A stretch of 64,000 nt of DNA from Gonocerus acuteangulatus (Eukaryota > Arthropoda > Insecta > Hemiptera > Coreidae): NCBI GenBank assembly GCA_946811695.1, contig OX328123.1, forward strand, positions 11,902,698 to 11,966,697. Reading direction: 5' to 3'. Positions 53,682 through 64,000 of this stretch are shown one piece after another (within the stretch, counting starts at the first letter, position 1; each line of letters starts with the position of its first letter). Position numbers and translations under genes: made by a program. The notes beneath the pieces are model-generated. The model did not search any database, was not told where the DNA came from, and saw only the letters and a list, made by a program, of their open reading frames with translations.

Positions 53682-55187
53682 AATGACCCGATCGTTGACA
53701 CTGCTCCTTAAGTTGACACTACAAATTTAAATTTGAAAAATAACAATGAGATTCAAGAGAATTCAATAAGTTTGCATCCAAATGAAAGAACAGTTGTTGA
53801 AGAATAATGTCGACTGACCTGATTAACTATGCAACTCCGTTAATAACATCTGCCGCCATTTTAGTATGAAAAATCCTCGAGTCGACTCCTGCTGCTCTCT
53901 TCGCTTAATGAATTTGATAAGAGATTAAGAATATTTCTTAAGAATTTTTTTTTTGTAATGCGTGCATTTATTTATTTATTTTTTTTTTGTGATTTCTATG
54001 AACTCTATGATACTTAAATTATGGACTGTAAAAGGTTTGACTCAAGTTAAATAAAAAAATCTTGAGATTATGGTAGTGTGAACATTGGGAACCCAATAAA
54101 CAACCAGGGCTCCTTTTTTTGATGCTAATGTCAAGTCTAGGAAAACGGTTGTAAGTGATGAATACTAAAACATTTAGTTGAGATTTTCATTAGAAATTCA
54201 TGTATCCTGATATTATTAATTTCTTATGGCTGGAACCTTAAGTTGACAACATGTTTTCCTAATTTCGACATTCTGTTCCTAATGTTGACAGGCAATTTTT
54301 TATAATAATTTTCTGCAATTTGATATGTCACACAACTTCTTAATCAATTTGTGGTACAATGGTTATAACAGGCGGTACCTCCAAATGCTTCTCACATTAA
54401 CTAAACTATGGATGTATCAGGTTTCCGAACGTTTAAAGAAGGTTGGAAGCTAAAATTTCATGAATAGAGCAAGTCCTGTATTAAAAAAAAAACACAGCTG
54501 AAATCGCCAAGAAAAAAGAGCGAAGGCTTAGATTGAACAAAAAAGAAGAAAAATCCCTTACAAGAAATAACTTTTAAATTCTTCTCGTCGGAAAAATAAG
54601 GTGAGAAACTCCATGACTGAGGAAGATGGTGACTCCTCCATTGAGCCTGAAGAAGGAAGGACATCACTAGCATGAACTGTGTAAAATCAACAGGTGTAAG
54701 TAAACCATCATCAATGAGTTACACAAAAAGTTAAAGAAGAAGAGCGATTTTTCAAAAATGACCAAGGGATGAATGATGAAAATGGCTGTAATAAGCAAGT
54801 TGTAAACAAAGTTAACGTTATTAGAGTAGGTGATTAGTGTATAGTTCAAGTTGAAGGAAAAACAGCACGATTTCAATACAATTTGGTTGTTTGTTTAAAG
54901 AATGAAGTTGTATTATTTTCATTTTCCTTCCTTAGGAAGAGAAGTCAAACTTAGGCACCGACCTACTGCAGACGTGTCAACATTAGGACCAGAGTAAGGC
55001 AGCATTTAATGATTTATTTTACTTGAAATACTAAATGTATCTAATATTGGTTTATGTGAATTTCATAGAGAATGAGCTGACGAATAATTTGATATATTCA
55101 AAGTTTATTATTTTCAAAAACTAAGCGAAGAATTATTTTAAGTAAAATAACCCTTCCTTAAAGTGTCAACTATTGGGTCACTTACCC
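53677..55187 (+). mobile_element. Second pogo-like family, decayed element (1511 bp)
   Basis: TA-flanked; left end GGGTAAATGACCCGATCGTT, right end (inverted) GGGTAAGTGACCCAATAGTT, both followed by GACAC. The interior has GTTGACA words and the relic of a transposase C-terminus, but no DDE core. Confidence 0.78.
54822..54997 (+). pseudogene. Pogo-like transposase C-terminal tail relic
   Basis: VGD-stop-CIVQVEGKTARFQYNLVV, CLKNEVV..FLRKRSQ, then in another frame HRPTADVSTLGPE and a stop. The pattern (GDW..V.FEGKT....Y...V.....V.FL.K......P...D.S....) is the small C-terminal domain seen downstream of the DDE core in pogo/Jerky-type proteins. One stop and one frameshift. Confidence 0.6.
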
Positions 55188-55309
55188 TATTTATATATAC
55201 ATATATATACACACAAACAACTTGATATCAGTTTCCCAAGTTGGTTGATATCGCATACATTAAATAAGGAATATTATCGTCCTATCACCTAATCCCTGAA
55301 CCCTGCCCC

Positions 55310-55560
55310 CAGACTTTCTTCCACCCCTCCTTCACCACCTCCTACATCGCTCTGCCCATCCACGGACTCTGCGCGCGCAGTCTTCGTCTCGACTACTCAG
55401 TCCGTCCCCAGAGTGAGTGTCGGTAGGGCTGCGTATCTTCTCGCTCCGACCTTCTCGCGTATTCCCAATCGAAATGGGTTAGTGTCTTCGGGCGGGTCGA
55501 GAATAGTTTTTTCATCAGCAAGCAGTAGTTTGTCTTCAAAAATAGTGAGTAACAGATTTT
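55310..55560 (+). other. Comparatively GC-rich island, function unknown
   Basis: C/T-rich then G/C-rich segment (CCACCCCTCCTTCACCACC, GCGCGCGCAG, CGGGCGGGTCGAG) in otherwise AT-rich DNA, ending near AAAAATAGTGAGTAAC, which could be a 5' splice site. It could be a host promoter/first exon or the GC-rich 5' UTR of a retroelement. No ORF supports either. Confidence 0.25.
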
Positions 55561-55621
55561 TTTAATTTTTTTTTCGGTCGAGAAATATAGATTAATGCAA
55601 AGGAATAACTTAGGAAAAAAA

Positions 55622-55667
<46 letters not shown>
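55622..55667. repeat. (AT)n microsatellite
   Basis: About 46 bp left of the fold-back element. Confidence 0.9.
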
Positions 55668-55668
<1 letters not shown>

Positions 55669-55681
55669 CTGGTAACATATA

Positions 55682-56172
55682 TATTTTTTTTTCTTTTCTT
55701 TTAATAAAGGGCTTATAGGTAAAAAAAGCTTCGAAAATTCATTTAAGCCATTTTATTCCCAGTTTCTGGCAAACTTGGCCTCTCTTCACAGACAAACCTT
55801 TTCTGAAATTATTTTTTTAAAAACATTACAATTTTGAATTCTTAAAATATTTAATAGTATAAAGTTGATGTAAAATACTTTATATATAGTAGTCGTCATG
55901 TAATAACTTTATTTTTTTTTTGTTTTTTTTTGGACTACCTACCTTATTAGATGACGACAACTATATATAAGGTATTTTAAATAAAAACTTATACTAATCA
56001 AGGTTTTGTGAATTCAAAATTGTAATGGTTTTAAAAGAATAATTTCAGAAACGTTTATCTGCGAAGAGAGGCCAAGTTTGCCAGAAACGAGTCGACATAA
56101 ATAAAAGAGTTTAAATTAAGAATTTTTTTTTTACCTATAAGACCTTCATTAAAAGAAGAGGATATATATATA
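55682..56172. mobile_element. Fold-back element (long inverted arms)
   Basis: Arms about 55690-55915 and 55945-56165 are imperfect inverted copies. Paired words: CTTATAGGTAAAAAAA, CTGGCAAACTTGGCCTCTCTTC, AATTTTGAATTC, TAATAAAGG/CCTTCATTA. Flanked by AT tracts. No coding content. Confidence 0.7.
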
Positions 56173-57419
56173 TATATATATCAAAGTTTAACAAAGTGAA
56201 GTACAGGCTTATGAAATTAGGTACTAACTCTATTAAAAATTAAATATTTCTGGTATTTTGTTAAAATTGCCCAAAGTATTTTACAAAACTCCAAGAGTTC
56301 TGGAAAATTAATCTTGATTTGTAGCTATTTATTTCATATTTAATATTTGAGGGATTTAGAATGCAAGTTGTGATTTCGTGAAGTTTTTTTGATTTTTTAT
56401 TAAAAAGCGTAAAAAACTGTTACGGTTTACTCAGAAATTGTGTTGTAAAGTCATAGTAAACAATTTAAATCGAGCTGTAAAAGCCAGAGAACTATTGTAA
56501 ATCTTTTTGAAAATACTTCATTGGCGGTTGATGTTGTTTCTGTTGTAAAATGCAACGTAGCAGATGCACAGAACATTTTACCAATAAAATATTTGATTAA
56601 TTATATGTTTTATTCAAATACTATCTACGTTATAAACTTTTATTTATAATTTAAAATATTGTCTCAAAAATATAAGAAAAATTATTTCGGTTCAAAAAAG
56701 GAGATATATTTAAACCTGAAAGTGATATAAGCCATATGGGCCTCAGAAATTCATTCTGGTTTTAAATTTAACGCTAATATTTTAAACTAATTTTTTGATT
56801 ATTAAAAAGACCCCAATTAAAAAAAAAAATCAGCTCACCTGGGCCCAACGACTAAAACACTTTTTTTTAAAAAATACTTTTAAATCTTTTTTTGTTAAAA
56901 ACTTTGTTTTAAATGTTCTACCTAAAGTGGTCAGTTTTAAATCTTCTCACAGGAAAATAAATATATATAATTTAAAAGCCCCCCCATCCAAACTTCTTTA
57001 TAGGTAGTATTATTGCATATATTAATACTAAAGTAAAGAAAACTTCTCAATAATAATCCATAATATTGGTTTAAAAATTAAAAACTTCTTAAGCATGATG
57101 ACATGTACTTTATTAAGCACAAAAAAAAAATACATGCTTTTTGAATGAAAACTGACTTTCTGACTTCAGGATATTAAACAGAATTGGACCTCAGAAAGAA
57201 TACATTTAGTAAAATATTTATTCAGTTGAGTTCTGAGGGAAATGTATAGTTTGATAGTAAATAGCGATACACTATTACGGGTTTTCTTGCTCTCAAAATT
57301 ATTAAACAATTGCGCACTCCAAACTAATCCAAAAGAAACGGAATATATCTTGATTTGAAAACCCCCACTTTGCAGAATAGAGGGGTTTTTAAACTAGGCC
57401 CACCCGAAAAAAAAAATTC
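56173..57419. other. No gene recognised
   Basis: AT-rich; a 70-codon lysine/phenylalanine-rich ORF (56795-57007) reflects A/T runs, not a protein. Confidence 0.4.
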
Positions 57420-57940
57420 CCGATAAAAAATAATGGTCAGATTTTGATGAAATTTGGTACGAAAATCTTTCGTCTAATTTGAAAGGTCAAGTTCGTTAAC
57501 CAGCAGAATTCGTCCACCGGAACATGGTTTTTGGAGCGAAATTCGCGCGAAAAAAATCGTTACGCTTACATCATATGCTTGTAATTACGCGTTTTATATG
57601 CTTCTTGGCTTGAGAAAACGATTGAAACCATTTTTAAGGCGATAGCGTTAACCGTTTTTGAGAAAAGTGGAAAAAAAGTTGTTGAATCTAGTTTTTGGTT
57701 TGGGTACTTAGAATCATGGGATTCATTTATAATATTTTCTGCATATTTGAAATTTATATAAACAAAGATGTTTTAATTTTGGTTACGTTTGGAGTTAAGG
57801 AAGGATTAGAATAAAATATTTTATTTATAGACATAAAAGGTTTTGGGCACTTCGTATATTTTCCTTAATATCTCGAAAACGGTTGGGAATCTTGGTAAGC
57901 GGAAGGCTACCATTCGAAAGCTCTGTTATGGGAATGATTT

Positions 57941-57942
<2 letters not shown>
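57420..57942 (-). repeat. F1 family copy, inverted
   Basis: From 'gatgaaatttggtacgaaaa' through 'gcgaaattcgcgcgaaaaaa', 'accatttttaaggcgatag' and 'tctcgaaaacggttgggaat' to the microsatellite. It gives the uninterrupted version of the site where E4 inserted in the 13.8-kb copy. Confidence 0.7.

Positions 57943-58011
<69 letters not shown>
57943..58011. repeat. (AT)n microsatellite
   Basis: About 68 bp; the pogo-like copy C begins within its TA. Confidence 0.95.
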
Positions 58012-58014
<3 letters not shown>

Positions 58015-59555
58015 GAAGGTGTTGTACTTTTGACCACCGAGGCTGTGGTGGAATGTAGCAACATTTTATAAATTTTGGTGTAATTAGTGTTTAGCTCCTT
58101 CACTAGAGGGCTTGTGTAACCTACTTTGGATTATTCAAGTCAAAGAGGATTCTTGCAAAAAATACTTATCCATTTCTATCATAAAAATGTAAGTTATTTA
58201 TTGATGACGTTTTGCCTCATAATATTTGTTGTATTATGTATTTTTATATGTAAATCATTTGACAAAGTAGCTATTACAATAATAAACATGGTGTAGCTTC
58301 TGAAATTGATTTATCTTAACCCTAAAATTTTTAGCGTGCTTCTTAATTTGCACTACCAGGGTGTTGTACCTCTGACCACGACTATGTGTTGTTCCTTTGA
58401 CCAGGTCAAAGGTACAACACTCCTGAGTAATTTTTTTAATAATTCAACTTTTATGTTCTTCTGCTACAAGTTTTTTTTTTTTAAAAATGCTTAATATTGG
58501 TTGCTTTAATTGTTCAAAGAATTTAAAAAGTAATAAATGAAATATGTTCAAACTGACTTTATCAATCCTCAGTGTAGCAGTTCTTATCGTGTAGCAGTGT
58601 AACCTATCGCCCTTATCGTTCCACTTGAAATTGTAAGACCTCAAAAAGCTCATGCAAGGAAAATGTCAAATAGGGGCCGGCCTAAAGGGAAACCTCGTAT
58701 CCTTACAAATATTCCTGAAAATCTAATTATTAAAGGTGAAAAAAAAACAAAAAAAAACGAAAGCACCATCCTAAAAAATAAAAAGAAAATTATTCTAATG
58801 ACAGTTCAGATTCTGATACTGACATCGAAATTTCTTCAGGAGAAAGTGACGTTGAACTGTCTGATGAATGTTGTGAGTTAAGTCAATGACCAGCAACAAT
58901 TTGAAAAATATGATTTGAAAAAAGGAAATTTTATACTTGTTAAAAATAAAAGTAAAAAGACTATTACATATTAAGTCGCAGAGATCTGTGAATTAAATTT
59001 CCAATGTCTAAGATCCAATATTTGAAAAAACAAACTTTAAGTGACAAGTTTACGAGAGAAGATGAAAATTTGTATGATATTGATGTTGAAGACATTGTGG
59101 CTAAACTTCCATACCCTACTATTGCTAGTGGATCTGCTTGACAGTTAAAACGTTTATGGATTGGACTGGCAATATTAAGGATAACATAATATCAATAATA
59201 GCTTTTTATTATGCTTACATCCTTGTCCTGTATTTATTAAACTTACAATTAATTACAATATTACTGAATACAATTTTTTTTTCTGCACTGCTGTGTTGTT
59301 TTTAGGTGGTCAGAGGTACAACACCCCTTGGTCAAAGGTACAACTACATGTTGTACCTTTGACCACTGTAAGATTATTTTTTTAAAAAATTAATAAAAAA
59401 TATTAAATGTAAAGCTAGAACCTTGAAAAAAACTAAATATGATAAGCAATATAATACTAATTACAATGAAATAAAAAAAAAAAATGAATTTAGCTTTAAT
59501 TTTCAAGCCAAAAAAAAATTCAATTTTGCAAAGTGGTCAAAGGTACAACACCCTC

Positions 59556-59558
<3 letters not shown>
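58012..59558 (+). mobile_element. Pogo-like deletion derivative, copy C (1547 bp, longest)
   Basis: TA-flanked within (AT)n on both sides. Left end GGGGAAGGTGTTGTACTTTT, right end (inverted) GGGGAGGGTGTTGTACCTTT, each followed by GACCAC. Further 'caaaggtacaac' words occur subterminally (about 58399-58425 and 59330-59362). Keeps the 3' part of a transposase gene. Confidence 0.82.
58663..59141 (+). pseudogene. Pogo-like transposase C-terminal relic (copy C)
   Basis: MSNRGRPKGKPRILTNIPEN at the start; an acidic stretch readable in another frame (DSDTDIEISSGESDVELSDE); 'KGNFILVKNKSKKTITYYV'-like sequence across frames; and finally KFTREDENLYDIDVEDIVAK followed by LPYPTIASGSA and a stop. The order acidic linker, FILVK..SKK...Y, EDIV.KLP.P is that of the C-terminal tail of pogo-type transposases. 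Multiple frameshifts; the catalytic domain is deleted. Shared with copies A and B. Confidence 0.68.

Positions 59559-59560
<2 letters not shown>

Positions 59561-59614
<54 letters not shown>
59561..59614. repeat. (AT)n microsatellite
   Basis: About 54 bp right of pogo-like copy C. Confidence 0.95.
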
Positions 59615-59623
<9 letters not shown>

Positions 59624-60049
59624 AATCACATCCTAAGTTTTACCCATTTCGTCCCAAAGATGCGTAAACGCAACATTATTTTCGCGATTTTTTTTCTCAT
59701 GAAAATAAATATTTTAATTTAGTTTGAATATTTTCTTCTAACGAAGCAACTCCTTAAAGAAAAGGAAAAAAATTCTTAAGCCCAAATAAAATGTTTTGCT
59801 ATTTTTTTTTAATATTGTACTGTGAACTGAGTTACAAATTTTTCCAAAATATCTATGCATTTATTAAACAAACATTTTTTTTTTTTTTTTTTTGGCTCTA
59901 ATCATTACTTGAACATATAAGAAAAGTTACTAATAAAAGTAATTGCGATCATAAATTTTTATGGCAATTCGGTGGCCCTGCGAACATAATGGTGCGTTTT
60001 TTTGCAACGAATGTTGCGTTTTTGACGTAAACGAAACATTTTTTTTTCT
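59615..60049. other. No gene recognised
   Basis: AT-rich, T-runs, no supported feature. Confidence 0.4.
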
Positions 60050-60450
60050 AACTATAGTTTAGTAAAAGAGACCTAAATTTGTGATTTTAGTTTAGTTTTA
60101 GTTTTTAGTTAACTAATTTAGTTTATCAAAGAACATATCTTTTCAAATTACGAGAAAAAGCCACAATTTCTTATTCTTAAGCAAGTTCTATTAGTTTTAA
60201 TAATTTACTTAATTATCGAAATAACATATGATTTATATTAATTCATGTTATTTTAGTAAAACTAAACTAAACTAAATTTTTAGTTTAGTTTTTAGTCAAT
60301 TCCCAAAGATTTAGTTTTAGTTTAGTTAAAATCCATTAATTAGTAAAATTTTAGTTTTAGTTTTTTTTTAGGTTGCAACTTTTAGTTTAGTTTTAGTTTA
60401 TTCCAAAAAGTGAATTTAGTATTAATTTTAGTTTTAGTTTTTAGTTTTGC
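60050..60450. repeat. Degenerate TTTAGT/TAGTTT repeat
   Basis: Roughly 30 copies of TTTAG-containing words (TTTAGTTTTAGTTTAGTT-like runs) over 400 bp; likely simple-sequence expansion. Confidence 0.85.
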
Positions 60451-60886
60451 CCAACATTGATTGGAAGGCGCAAATAACCCACTAGTAGAGCGTCAAACTC
60501 CATATCTAGCTATCTATCTAATTGTTACCCTCTCTATAAAACATTAAAAGCAAGCTGGATAAACCATTTTATAAATTTTCCGCCGTTATTATTCGAATGA
60601 GATAATAAGTTAGGCAAAGTTTGTTTTTCCTCTTTACGGTTTAGAAGGCTATCTTAGAAAACTGCCCTCTTTTATCACCCCCCCCCCCCCCAAATTATGA
60701 AGGCTTAGGAATTATTAGAAGAGATAAGCTTTTCATAAATCACGTTTCATTATTAATTGGACCTTTTTTTTTCTTTATTGTCTTTATTGGTACTACTTAT
60801 ATGTGTGAGAAGACCTTCTCCAAAATGAAGTACACAAGAAATGTTTACAGATCTATATTAACTGATGAGCATCTTAAATCTCTTTT

Positions 60887-60899
60887 AATAATTGGTACA
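60887..60899. repeat. SINE target-site duplication (left)
   Basis: AATAATTGGTACA, exact repeat at 61111-61123. Confidence 0.92.
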
Positions 60900-61110
60900 G
60901 GGGTCTCCCGTGGTCTAATGGCTAGCGCCTTGGATTCATAAGCGGGAGATGGTGGGTTCGATTCCCAACCTCCGGCAGGAATTTTATCATCCCATGGCTC
61001 GCTGGTAAAATTCCTCGCTGCACCCTGGATGTCGGCGCTAATGACCTAGATGTAGATGCGCAGTAAAAAAAAAAAAAATATAAAAAAAAAAATAAAAAAA
61101 AATAAAATAA
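60900..61110 (+). mobile_element. tRNA-derived SINE, copy c
   Basis: tRNA-like head GGGGTCTCCCGTGGTCTAAT with B box GGTTCGATTCCC; the body with GGAATTTTATCATCCCATGG and CTGCACCCTGGATGTCGGCG; an A-rich tail with AAAAT units. Perfect 13-bp TSD. The clearest full-length copy in the window: head 75 nt, body about 85 nt, tail about 45 nt. Confidence 0.93.
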
Positions 61111-61499
61111 AATAATTGGTACAAGTAAAATTATTCCACAACTACAAACTATTGTCAGTGGAAAATCTCAATTACATAAATTTCATTAGTATTTCATATG
61201 TCATTATGCTTGTTATAAGTTATGTTTTTATTTAAAATGTATAAAATATTAGTTGGATTCATTTCAATAATTTGTTAGTTATTATATACTGAAGTTAAAT
61301 TTTCTGATATTATACATGTCTTTACTCATTACAATTCTGTGTTTCTTTATCCAACTTATCACAAAAACAATAACAATAAGCCTACAACAATGTTATGAGT
61401 AGTTAGCCCATGACCATATTAATGTAGATGTCATATAATAATTATTCAACATAAAATTAGAATACTTCAGTAAACTAAATTTAATTTGCTATAAAAAAA

Positions 61500-61569
61500 T
61501 ATGCTCTCTCAAGTATGCTAGCTCTCCGCGGGCCGGATGCGGCCCTCGGGGCGAGTTTGGAGACCCCTG
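61500..61569. mobile_element. hAT right terminal inverted repeat
   Basis: On the minus strand it begins CAGGGGTCTCCAAACTCGCC and continues with GGCCGCATCCGGCCCGCGG, the widespread hAT terminus (CAGGGGTCTCCAAACT...GGCCCGCGG). It lies 380 bp downstream of the transposase fragment and is probably the 3' end of the same element. The left end was not found. Confidence 0.8.
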
Positions 61570-62029
61570 GTTTAGTATGTTCACAAGTAGGACCATAAGG
61601 ATACTTTCCTTGTATTAGTCTAGGTTTATGGTTACATTAAAGTTTTATCCCTAGGATCCCCAGGGAGAGGGGTTTCCAAAAAGGGGGGAAAAGTATTACA
61701 AATATATTTTTTTATGAATAGGCATAGTGCAGTTTTGGAGATTTCGTATATTTTCTTATGTATCTCCAAAAATTGTTGCGAAATCATTTCAAATGGTAGG
61801 TGAGTTAATGTTTAGATGTAAATTTTCATAAAACCATCCTAGTTTTTAAGAAAACATTGCTTGACAATTTTTTCCAGTCAAAGCTTTCCGAATTTTACAA
61901 AATAAAATATAAACGTTTATATAAATACGGAGAAACGACCATTTACGTTCAGTATATTTTTCCCACTGAGATTGCCTAAGGATTAATTAAAGTCAACTGC
62001 CTATTATAAATTGGGCGACATAATTAGTT
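61570..62029. other. No gene recognised
   Basis: AT-rich spacer between the hAT terminus and the T3 element. Confidence 0.4.
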
Positions 62030-63000
62030 TGGGTAAAACTGAAGTTTAGCGTCCTCAAAACCGATTTCTTTAACATTTTTCACAACAACGTATTTGAATG
62101 CACTAAACACGAATACGTTAAAAAAAAAATCGCTTTAAACTAGGAAAGAAGTTATTAAGCACTAAACTTCATTGTTAGGAAGGTTATAAAAGTAGGCGCA
62201 AACAGCGTATTTGTAAAAAAGCGCATGCGCAGATATTTAACATTGGGAAACAAAGATCTCTCATTTGAAATGTTCATAAACCATTTATTCACTAGGGTTT
62301 TGATATCTTTTTGAGCGAGCGGAAACGCATAGCATGTATGCCTGAAAGTCGTCCTGGACATTCTTCTTAACCTTCAAGACATCCTTCTTAGCTTTCTTCT
62401 CGTTCAGACGCGATGTTTGGTGGATACAAATCCCCAATCGCACCGAAAAATGCCTTTAAGCGCTCTTCATATTTATGAGCACGTTTAAAGAGGAGTTTGA
62501 GTAATTCTTCTCTATTGTGGACGAGAATAATAAATTCGTGCAACTTCATTGTTAGTTTTTTTTATAAAATAAAAGTATGTTGACAATCAAAGTTCAGCAG
62601 GTGCGAATTAGAACGAACTAATAATTATAAAGGCATTAGCTAATTATTTAGGGATTTCTGTTATATAATACATTTTATAAACGAAACAAGAAATGTGAAG
62701 AATGTTTCATTATTTTAAAAAATGGCTGTGAATAAATAACTGCTGGTGAATTTAAATAATTGCTGGTAAATTTCAATTAGACTTCTTTCTTACGGACTTT
62801 TCCATACCCGCGCATGACAAATTTAGTTGTTTATATTAGCTCTCATAACCCGCATAAATGTGAACTTTAGTGCTTAATAACTTCTTTCCTAGTTGAAAGC
62901 GAACTCTATTTTTAACGGATTCGTGTTTAGTGCATCAAAATACGTTATTGTACAAAATTTGAAAGAAATCGGTTAGGAGGACGCTAAACTTCAGTTCTAC
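62030..63000. mobile_element. TIR family 'T3', copy 2
   Basis: Ends with GAACTGAAGTTTAGCGTCCT-like sequence on both sides, then GCACTAAACACGAATACGTT and ACTAGGAAAGAAGTTATTAA inward, mirrored at 62860-62995. Shares TIR and interior words (GGCAAACAAAGA/GGGAAACAAAGA, GAGCGAGCGGAAACGCA inverted) with copy 1. Confidence 0.75.
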
Positions 63001-63095
63001 CTTAGTTTGAATGATAAATCTACATATGGAGGTTTCACAGCACAACTAGAACAAGTCCTTGTTATACAGTTTTCTGAAAATGAGTATTATTCGTT

Positions 63096-63216
63096 TTAGC
63101 ACTTTCCTCCGAAGGAAAGTAGCTACTGAGGTTCCACTCATGACGGAATTTTTGAAAAATTTCTTCGAATCTTTATCGATCCAACCTAGTAGACACCGAA
63201 AATGACCCCAGTTAAA

Positions 63217-63275
<59 letters not shown>

Positions 63276-63665
63276 TATATGTGTCCGTTAACACGATACC
63301 GGGCAGAGTTTTTGTTTCTTCCCCACGAACCATAGTATATAGTATTCCCCAATCAAACGATTGAACGAGTTCGTTAACCAACAAAATCGGTCCATCCGGA
63401 GGGGGGGGGAGGGTTACTCCGGAGCCAAAGTAGTTATTTGCTGATACCAGTCGTAATTTTTGTTATATTTCAACGAGACTGGGTATTCGTTCTGGTCAAC
63501 TAAAGAGAAAAATGTGTTGTAAAAATAAACTAAATCGGTTCATTAGGAGAGGGGGTTTACTCCGGACCCAAAGTACTAATTTGCTCATAGCGGTCGTAAT
63601 TTCTGCAGCATTGCAACGAAACGCGGTATACGTCCTGGGAATCTAATAAGAAAGAAGTGTCGTTC
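63096..63665 (-). mobile_element. F2 family element, inverted copy
   Basis: Starts (plus coordinates) with the hairpin 'agcactttcctccgaaggaaagtagc', then 'gacaccgaaaatgacccc', an (AT)n tract (63218-63270), 'gcagagtttttgtttctt', 'aaaatcggtcca' and two of the repeated 'taaatcggttcattagga'-type units. Confidence 0.7.
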
Positions 63666-64000
63666 TGAAAAGAATTCTGATAGAAAATGTAATTTTAAGA
63701 CTAATTTATTCCGAGACATCTTTCGATCCGACGCACCGTTTGCGCGTAAAACGCAAAAAACTGAAAAATATCGCCCTTTTGTAGACAAATTCCTATTTAT
63801 CACTGAAACCAAGCCTTGTACGTAAAAACACCTCAATGTAAACGTTGTAGCCTATTAATTTTCCTTTCAGATGATACCAAGATCAAAGTTGTAGATTAAA
63901 TATTTAACGGGATATTATGAATGAAAACAAAGGAAAAGTTTTTTTTTTAGTTTTATGATATAATAATTTCATATGGAAAAATAAATTTATTCTGTTCTGT
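63666..64000. other. No gene recognised
   Basis: AT-rich end of the window. Confidence 0.4.

Larger units (their letters stand above)
60782..61189 (+). pseudogene. hAT transposase C-terminus interrupted by a SINE
   Basis: FIGTTYMCEKTFSKMKYTRN, VYRSILTDEHLKSLLIIGT, then (after the SINE) SKIIPQLQTIVSGKSQLHKF before a stop. Precisely joining the two sides across the SINE restores a continuous reading frame. This is the hAT dimerisation region of the type found in GTF2IRD2/ZBED-like domesticated relatives (FG.TY.CE..FS.MK..K...R..LTDEHL..LL.I..). The upstream catalytic region is not present. Confidence 0.85.

Noticed and set aside
60056..60066. GTTTAGTA as left TSD partner of the hAT terminus at 61569
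   Set aside because: The 8-mer matches the right flank, but it sits in a TTTAGT-rich repeat where such words are expected by chance, and no left TIR follows.

Overview
The window is AT-rich, TE-dense eukaryotic DNA, most probably from an arthropod (likely an insect). Evidence: I-clade and Jockey-clade LINE ends, a gypsy-type LTR element, hAT, pogo/Tigger, mariner-like, piggyBac-like, Harbinger and Transib-like DNA elements, a tRNA-derived SINE, a 5S-derived pseudogene and about twenty (AT)n microsatellites. I found no convincing host protein gene. Every recognisable coding stretch belongs to a transposon, and most are truncated or broken. No genus can be read from the sequence.

Layout: 0.8-1.8 kb is a Transib-like element. 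1.9-4.5 kb is a family-1 ('F1', ends GCGCGGTTCC) element split by a 5'-truncated I-clade LINE with a perfect 12-bp TSD. 7.4 kb is a 5S rRNA pseudogene, 8.0-8.6 kb a hAT deletion derivative, 10.4-11.5 kb a hammerhead-bearing element beside a piggyBac-like element, and 11.9-14.5 kb is F1 copies. 15.3-24.3 kb is a large inverted duplication (two ~1.9-kb arms, 5.2-kb spacer) containing Harbinger debris, a TA-flanked MITE in each arm and a near-perfect 0.8-kb palindrome in the spacer. 25.0-26.1 kb is an I-clade RNase H fragment ending in (GT)n. 28-33 kb holds pogo-like deletion derivatives and fold-back elements embedded in (AT)n tracts. 33.6 kb is a mariner-like transposase relic, 35-38 kb family-2 ('F2') elements and two SINEs meeting tail to tail, 38.1-39.1 kb a piggyBac-like element and 39.3-40.0 kb a second palindromic hammerhead element. 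40.2-47.2 kb is a young gypsy-type element whose only ORF is an in-frame Gag-integrase fusion, nested in an older TIR element. 48.6-49.1 kb is a Jockey-clade insertion with poly(A) and TSD, 49.6-51.1 kb a Tigger element with a partial inverted duplicate, 53.7-55.2 kb another pogo-like element, and 58-63.7 kb more pogo-like, hAT, SINE, TIR and F2 copies.

The most interesting pattern is a class of small elements (10.56, 13.82, 17.88 and 39.34 kb, with a probable relative at 49.39 kb) with 12-15-bp TSDs. They carry hammerhead-ribozyme-like cores (CTGANGA, helix II, GAA plus a self-complementary helix-III string) and an inverted copy of their 3' region at the opposite end. In the three best cases the inverted copy stops about 32-41 nt before the 3' terminus, leaving a unique tail. 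In the 39-kb copy one arm of a head-to-head dimer begins at the predicted ribozyme cleavage site. This resembles Penelope-like element organisation (pLTR, tail, minimal type I hammerheads) in elements with no coding capacity.

The gene products do not form a pathway here. They are independent generations of selfish elements, and nested insertions give a relative chronology (F1 older than the I-clade LINE and the palindromes; the TIR element older than the gypsy-type element; hAT older than SINE).
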